Assembly (NCBI RefSeq): GCF_030272615.1
Contig: NC_081415.1
Coordinates: forward strand, 603,281,644 to 603,345,643
DNA length: 64,000 bases
From: Cryptomeria japonica
Lineage: Eukaryota > Streptophyta > Pinopsida > Cupressales > Cupressaceae
Direction of reading: 5' to 3'
The notes beneath the pieces were generated by a model that worked only from the letters and a program-made list of their open reading frames with translations, had not been told where the DNA came from and did not search any database. The translations under genes were made by a program, and so were the position numbers. This document shows, one piece after another, positions 59,444 to 64,000 of this stretch (position 1 is the stretch's first letter; each line of letters opens with the position of its first letter).

Positions 59444-59464
59444 GAATGGAATCTTATCTTTCAA

Positions 59465-61394
59465 AATAGGAGGCTATGATTTTTTCCTCTTCAATTTCTA
59501 ACTGGTCTCTTTCAAGTGGGGTTGAAATTTTTTCCAGCCGTTCAGCAGATATACTTGCTACATGATATGCATGCATCTACACTTGTAAGCATAAATTAGT
59601 TCTAAAAACTAATTCAAATTATTTTTAAATATTAATTGTGAATAAATCAAGTATTCAAACATTTTGATGTTTTTGTCTTTTGCTTTCGATTCAGTCATTC
59701 ATACACTTTTTCATAGTTTCTTATTTTCTTTCTAATTCTTAAAAATAAATAAAGATCTTGTTTATCAAAATATATATATATATTAAAGTTCGAGGTTTAA
59801 ATTTTTTCATTCTTATAAATCTATAAGATCTATTGGTTGGAAGATGCTCCTAAATCACTAAAAAATATCATTCATAACTTCAATTCAAGCAATATACTAT
59901 AACAATGATTAAAATTTATTTATTTTTAGATAGAGAAGTGTTAACATCCTAACAGAGAATTAGATTGGCTCGAAAAAATGCCTTGGGATTACCACTAACT
60001 TTGGCAGGTGGGAGTCCCACATTAGGCAAAAGTTCGAAGAATCTTGTATTTAAGTGTTATTGCAAGTTTTTTCTTGACTTCATTCTTTAGTTTGACCGAC
60101 TTTATTAGTAAACTAATCTGTAGATGTTTAAAATTTACCATTATCATTATGTAGCCACATCCTCTATTATTGATTGATTATCATCCTAATTATTCAATTA
60201 ATTTTCCCAATCTCATTACCCTATTTATTAAATGACATTTTATTATTTAATTAATAAAGTCACTATTAATAAAGACCAATTTTCCAGCCTTCATCTCCTA
60301 TAATCCACCTTAGGTAAATAGATCCAATTATTTATCACCTAAGCCCCTCCTTATTTTATAAAAAAATTAAATCAATATTTTTTTTAGTTTATTTTCCTAC
60401 TTTCCTATACTTTTTATTAATTAGACTAATCCACTTAGTCCCTTAAACACCAACTTGCAAAACATAATTAGAATTAAGCACCCTTTCCCTCTCCCACCTT
60501 TCCATCAAGAGCTCCACATACCCAAATATGTACAAAGGCATGTGCCTTTCTATATGTGAAATGGCCTTGAACGTTACTATTATGCTTAATTTACGTGTTT
60601 CTTCAATTTTGTGTAGAATAGATTAAGTTTTTATTCTATTTTTTCTAGGGGAAACATATTTTAATGTAAACATATTTGGCACACTCGATGTGACATGTGT
60701 GCCTTATACAAATCATATTTTTTTATATTTATTTATTTTTTCTTATACATTACAATTTTGTAATTTTATTCTTAGTTTGGTGATTTCATCCTATAATTCA
60801 ATGATTCTATCTAACAGTCGGCAAATATGTTATTAACATTTTTTGTATCATCTAATGCTTGTTTAATATTTTAGGGATCAATGTTGCAAGTCATTATGAA
60901 GCCTAATGAATCCCATTCTCTATAATTTTCAGGTCTAACTTATTCTTTTGAAAGTTCTTCTTATGTTGACAATATCATCACTGAGTGATTATACTTTTAA
61001 ACCTTTTAAATATATTTTTAGAATTTTTTCAACCAACTAGCTTTTGTTTTATTTAAAAAATCAAACTTATACTGGAATATGTTGTCCAAATCATATCATA
61101 AACATCCTTAAATGAGTTATCATCTAACATCAATCATTTTTTGTGCAAAAGTCTCATTGTAGTGGTTGCATTATAAATGTCTCATTGTGCGACCTATTTC
61201 AATGATTTAAATTTTAGCTATAATATTTTTTAGTTTTTATATTTTGATGTAGCTTTCTATAGTTCGTTGGTTCTACTCTATCTTTCAAGAGATCCATTGT
61301 TTCATAGTTTTTGGGTGCCTATTGCTGTGATCATAGTTAGACTATCATTTTCAATCAATTTTCTATTTAACCTCTTATTTGCGTAACTTGTATT
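59465..61394. other. Upstream intergenic DNA, AT-rich, no gene seen
   Basis: No coding or RNA gene is supported. A segment near 59950-60060 contains GTGGGAGTCCCACATTAGG, a palindromic motif common near the ends of small plant LTR elements; I could not find a second copy or an LTR pair here. The stretch 60180-60500 is pyrimidine-rich and similar in character to 63420-63830. Confidence 0.45.
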
Positions 61395-63253
61395 TGTTGC
61401 AAATATGGTTGTGTTGTCATTTATGTAAAACTTGTTTGGTCTCACTTGTTATTGATGTCAAACTTGTTTGGTGTTCTCATTAATGTCACAAGTGAGTATG
61501 ATTTTGCATTCTTTATGATTGTGTGTAGTGGTGATAAAGGTGAAAAAGAAGTTGTAGTTAGTCAATTGTGTAGTTGTGGTATATGTGTTGGAACCCTAAG
61601 TAATGATTTGCTGTGTTGCATTGACATTGAAATTCTCTAGTACTTTTTCATAATCAGTTGATATAGTTCATTACTTTCATTGATGTTGAATTTGGTCTAC
61701 CTATTTGGTAGTTGTCAAATTTTAAATCTAATTGATGTGTTTCAGTAGATGCTCTTGATTATTTGTCTGATGTTCAGTTCATGAGTTTTATTTAATGAGT
61801 TCATGATTTATCTAGTGTTTAGTTGATGTGTTTCAGTTGATGAGTTTATTTTAGTTTTTTGGTGATCATATGAAAGAAATAATATTTAATTCTCTACCAA
61901 TAGAATGTTTTGCATCCTTCCAGATTATCAAGATCATGATGTGTGTATTTCGATAGATTTTTAATATTTTGTGAATGATGTAGTATCAGGTGTGTGAGTT
62001 CTCTAATTTCTCTAATGATGAAGTTAGTTGATGTTGTTTTCTGATAGTAAGGTTGTCTATAAAACTATTCCATAAATTACCTAGTGGATTTCAGATATGT
62101 GGATCCAAGGGTTGTAGTTTGGAGGACATGTTCTTTTTGTTTGTGCAATATTCTATTTTAAATTTCAAGTGTTTTTTTTTATCTGCAAGTTAGTTATTTT
62201 GTTATGTGCTTGGCATGCTCTATTGTCTTGAGTCTTAGTTGTTTCAGTCAACCTACCTTTCTCAAATTATTCTATTTTGGTCTAAATATGCTTTAAACGA
62301 TGATTTAGATTATTGCTATGGATCTCACCATGGTGTCTGATGATCGACACATAGTAATTAACATCGGAAGATGTTTTTGGCCTGACTATGTGATGTGTTC
62401 CATCATCTTTCTACATGTTTTGTTTAGCACATCTAGGAGATTGTGGTAGTGTGTGTGGTACATTGTAACCTACTTGAATGAATGTATTATGATGTTTTTG
62501 GGTCCCACTTATCTCTTGGAGAGGACCTGTGTGATTGTTTTAGATCCTAAAGATCTTATTTTTGTAATATTTCTTATTCTATCTCGGTAGACCTAACTAA
62601 GGGTTTTCATGAAGAACTTTGTATATAAGAATGTATGGTTGTATGTGTTGAGTAATGGCATGAGCATGAATCATTGTGAAGTGGATAAGAAAGAAGATTT
62701 TGTGTTGGCGATGAGCAAAAGTCAGTTGAGAAGTTCTCGATAGAAGTATCTTCAAAGTGATAGCAATTACAGACAATAGTTGTGATCAAATGTGCTTTCC
62801 ATGATATTGTTCACTTGACTCCAAGGTTCAAGGTTAATTTTGTGATCAAGATGTCTTACTCATTTTAGTTTCAACTATTTCTCTTGCCGGTCGATGGACA
62901 ATGAGTCTATTCATAGACTTTTGTATCTTACCTTGTGATAGGGCATCTTAGTTCTATAAGTCTCTTTGTATCTTGACCTAAGGTTGTGCACCTTATCATT
63001 GTAACTTAATTAGGTGGATATTGCTCCTTGGCAGTGATCCTAAAATAATGTAATCATCTTTATTATATTGTGAATATGATTCTCACTATGTTTTCGGCTT
63101 ATAGAGTTCCACATTAATCTAGTGATCATGTGTTGAATGTGCTTTATGCTTTCATGATTTGCAATTACAATAGAAGTTTAATAGTTATATAGATATGAAA
63201 AGAATTGATCTAGACCAATTCAAACCCCTCTCAGTCCCATGGTGTGTTCAACA
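61395..63253 (+). repeat. Solo or truncated Copia-type LTR L
   Basis: It begins TGTTGCAAATATGG followed by TGTTGTCATTTATG, like LTR J. It ends AAACCCCTCTCAGTCCCATG...GTTCAACA at 63253, like the ends of J and H (CCCCTCTCAGTGG...TTCAACA). The length, 1859 bp, is in the range of the other LTRs. No matching 5-bp flanks were found (GTATT versus ATGTG), and what follows is at best a very weak primer-binding site. It may be a solo LTR with decayed flanks or the edge of a lost element. Confidence 0.55.
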
Positions 63254-64000
63254 ATGTGGTCTAGAAATGAGTTATTGAATATTGTTATATTTTTTGGAGG
63301 TGGTGTTAAATGAGTATGCAGTGCTTTCAGAAGATTACAAGTAGTTAATATTATTGTAGATGAATCTACAGTAGTCCCAAAGGCTATTTTTCAATTTTAA
63401 TATATTTTTTGTCAATGCCTCTAGATACACCCATTAATGGTTTGAAGATAATTAATTGTTTAATTAATCCCCCTTCCCAATTTAATTGAATTCACTAAAC
63501 AATTTGATTAAATTCCTCCTTTCATCTACTTATTAATAAATCTAAGGATTTATTTAATAAGTTCATTTCAATAATCCCCTTTCACTAATTAATTCAAATT
63601 AATCAATTCCCCCCATCAAATTCACTTCTTATAAAATTCCCTAATTAATTAAAACAAATCAAATTCATGAGTTGTTGAAATTAATTAACCTTTTCCTATT
63701 ATTTGAATTTTTAAATTCAAATTCTCCTAACTTCTAACCACCTAACCTAACCACTGCTAAACCTAACCCATTCCATCTAACCCTGAGTTTAATTAACCCC
63801 ATCCTAGCTTGCACATCCTAACCACCATGTCCCCTTTCCTTGAACACTTTGCCCTCTCATGAGAAAAGCTTTGTGACACTTGTCACTAAGTGTTCCCTTT
63901 CATCTAATCTCTTCTAGAAGCTTCCTAACACTTGTCACCACGGAGATGACATTGTCCCCTTTCATCCAACCTCTTCTACAAGCTTCTTGGCACTTCTCAC
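63254..64000. other. AT- and pyrimidine-rich DNA with short repeats at the window edge
   Basis: No gene seen. At the end, CACTTGTCAC-type motifs at 63877, 63929 and 63991 are embedded in a repeated block with CCCTTTCATC and CTTCTA-AAGCTTC, spaced 52 and 62 bp. This looks like a short tandem repeat that continues beyond the window. Confidence 0.5.

Noticed and set aside
59237-59464. 75-codon ORF starting at ATG 59464 as the host gene start
   Set aside because: The TATA box (59435-59443) lies downstream of this ATG, the family has a short N-terminus, and the ORF reads into intron 1 beyond the donor at 59329.
1-64000. CRISPR arrays, operons, phage or plasmid genes
   Set aside because: The content is eukaryotic; the periodic palindromes of K have variable linkers and lie inside an LTR, and no cas-like or bacterial coding sequence exists.

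Overview
This is a retrotransposon-rich block of a plant nuclear genome. The sequence is AT-rich, split genes carry GT-AG introns, LTR elements start with TG and end with CA, and their primer-binding sites match plant initiator tRNA-Met. Very long LTRs, deep nesting and a single recognisable host gene in 64 kb suggest a large-genome seed plant. A gymnosperm is my guess, but nothing here proves it. I saw no bacterial or organellar genes, CRISPR array, rRNA gene or tRNA gene.

Layout. (1) 1-20437: two divergent copies of an unrecognised repeat ORF face away from each other around 18.5-19.4 kb. The minus copy is split by a 17.5-kb insertion (431-17898). That insertion holds three Copia-type LTRs alternating with two gag-only internal regions (minus strand), a 3.7-kb Ty3-type LTR (M) inside the third Copia LTR, and a 364-bp TRIM at the right edge. 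(2) 20438-43500: Copia element H (plus) has its 5' LTR split by Copia element F (minus, 20.7 kb between its ends). F contains Copia E (minus), E contains Copia D (plus), and D contains Ty3 element K (minus, 23568-30195, with a clean ATCAG target duplication). One large deletion inside this nest removed the 3' halves of F and E and the start of D. (3) 43500-46255: a 1.26-kb tandem repeat of about two copies. (4) 46256-52662: element I (minus), a Copia-type non-autonomous element. It has a coiled-coil/zinc-knuckle ORF and a roughly 1040-codon unrecognised ORF where pol should be. (5) 52663-57916: the 3' end and LTR of another Copia element (J), inserted in a minus-strand LINE endonuclease remnant. 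(6) 57917-64000: unique-looking AT-rich DNA with one real host gene. It is a three-exon, 96-residue member of the plant protein 1589 family (PF09713/TIGR01589) at 58618-59380 on the minus strand, with a TATA box and a polyadenylation signal. It is followed at 61395-63253 by a solo or truncated Copia LTR.

All mobile-element coding regions are broken by stops, frameshifts or deletions, so none looks autonomous. The observations most worth following are the unknown ORF of element I, the clustered GC-rich palindromes in the K and M LTRs (with a compensatory hairpin change and an apparent inversion), the enclosure of a TRIM and a Copia array by one target duplication, and the small host gene, which ORF-length filters would miss because its coding exons are 51, 106 and 134 bp.
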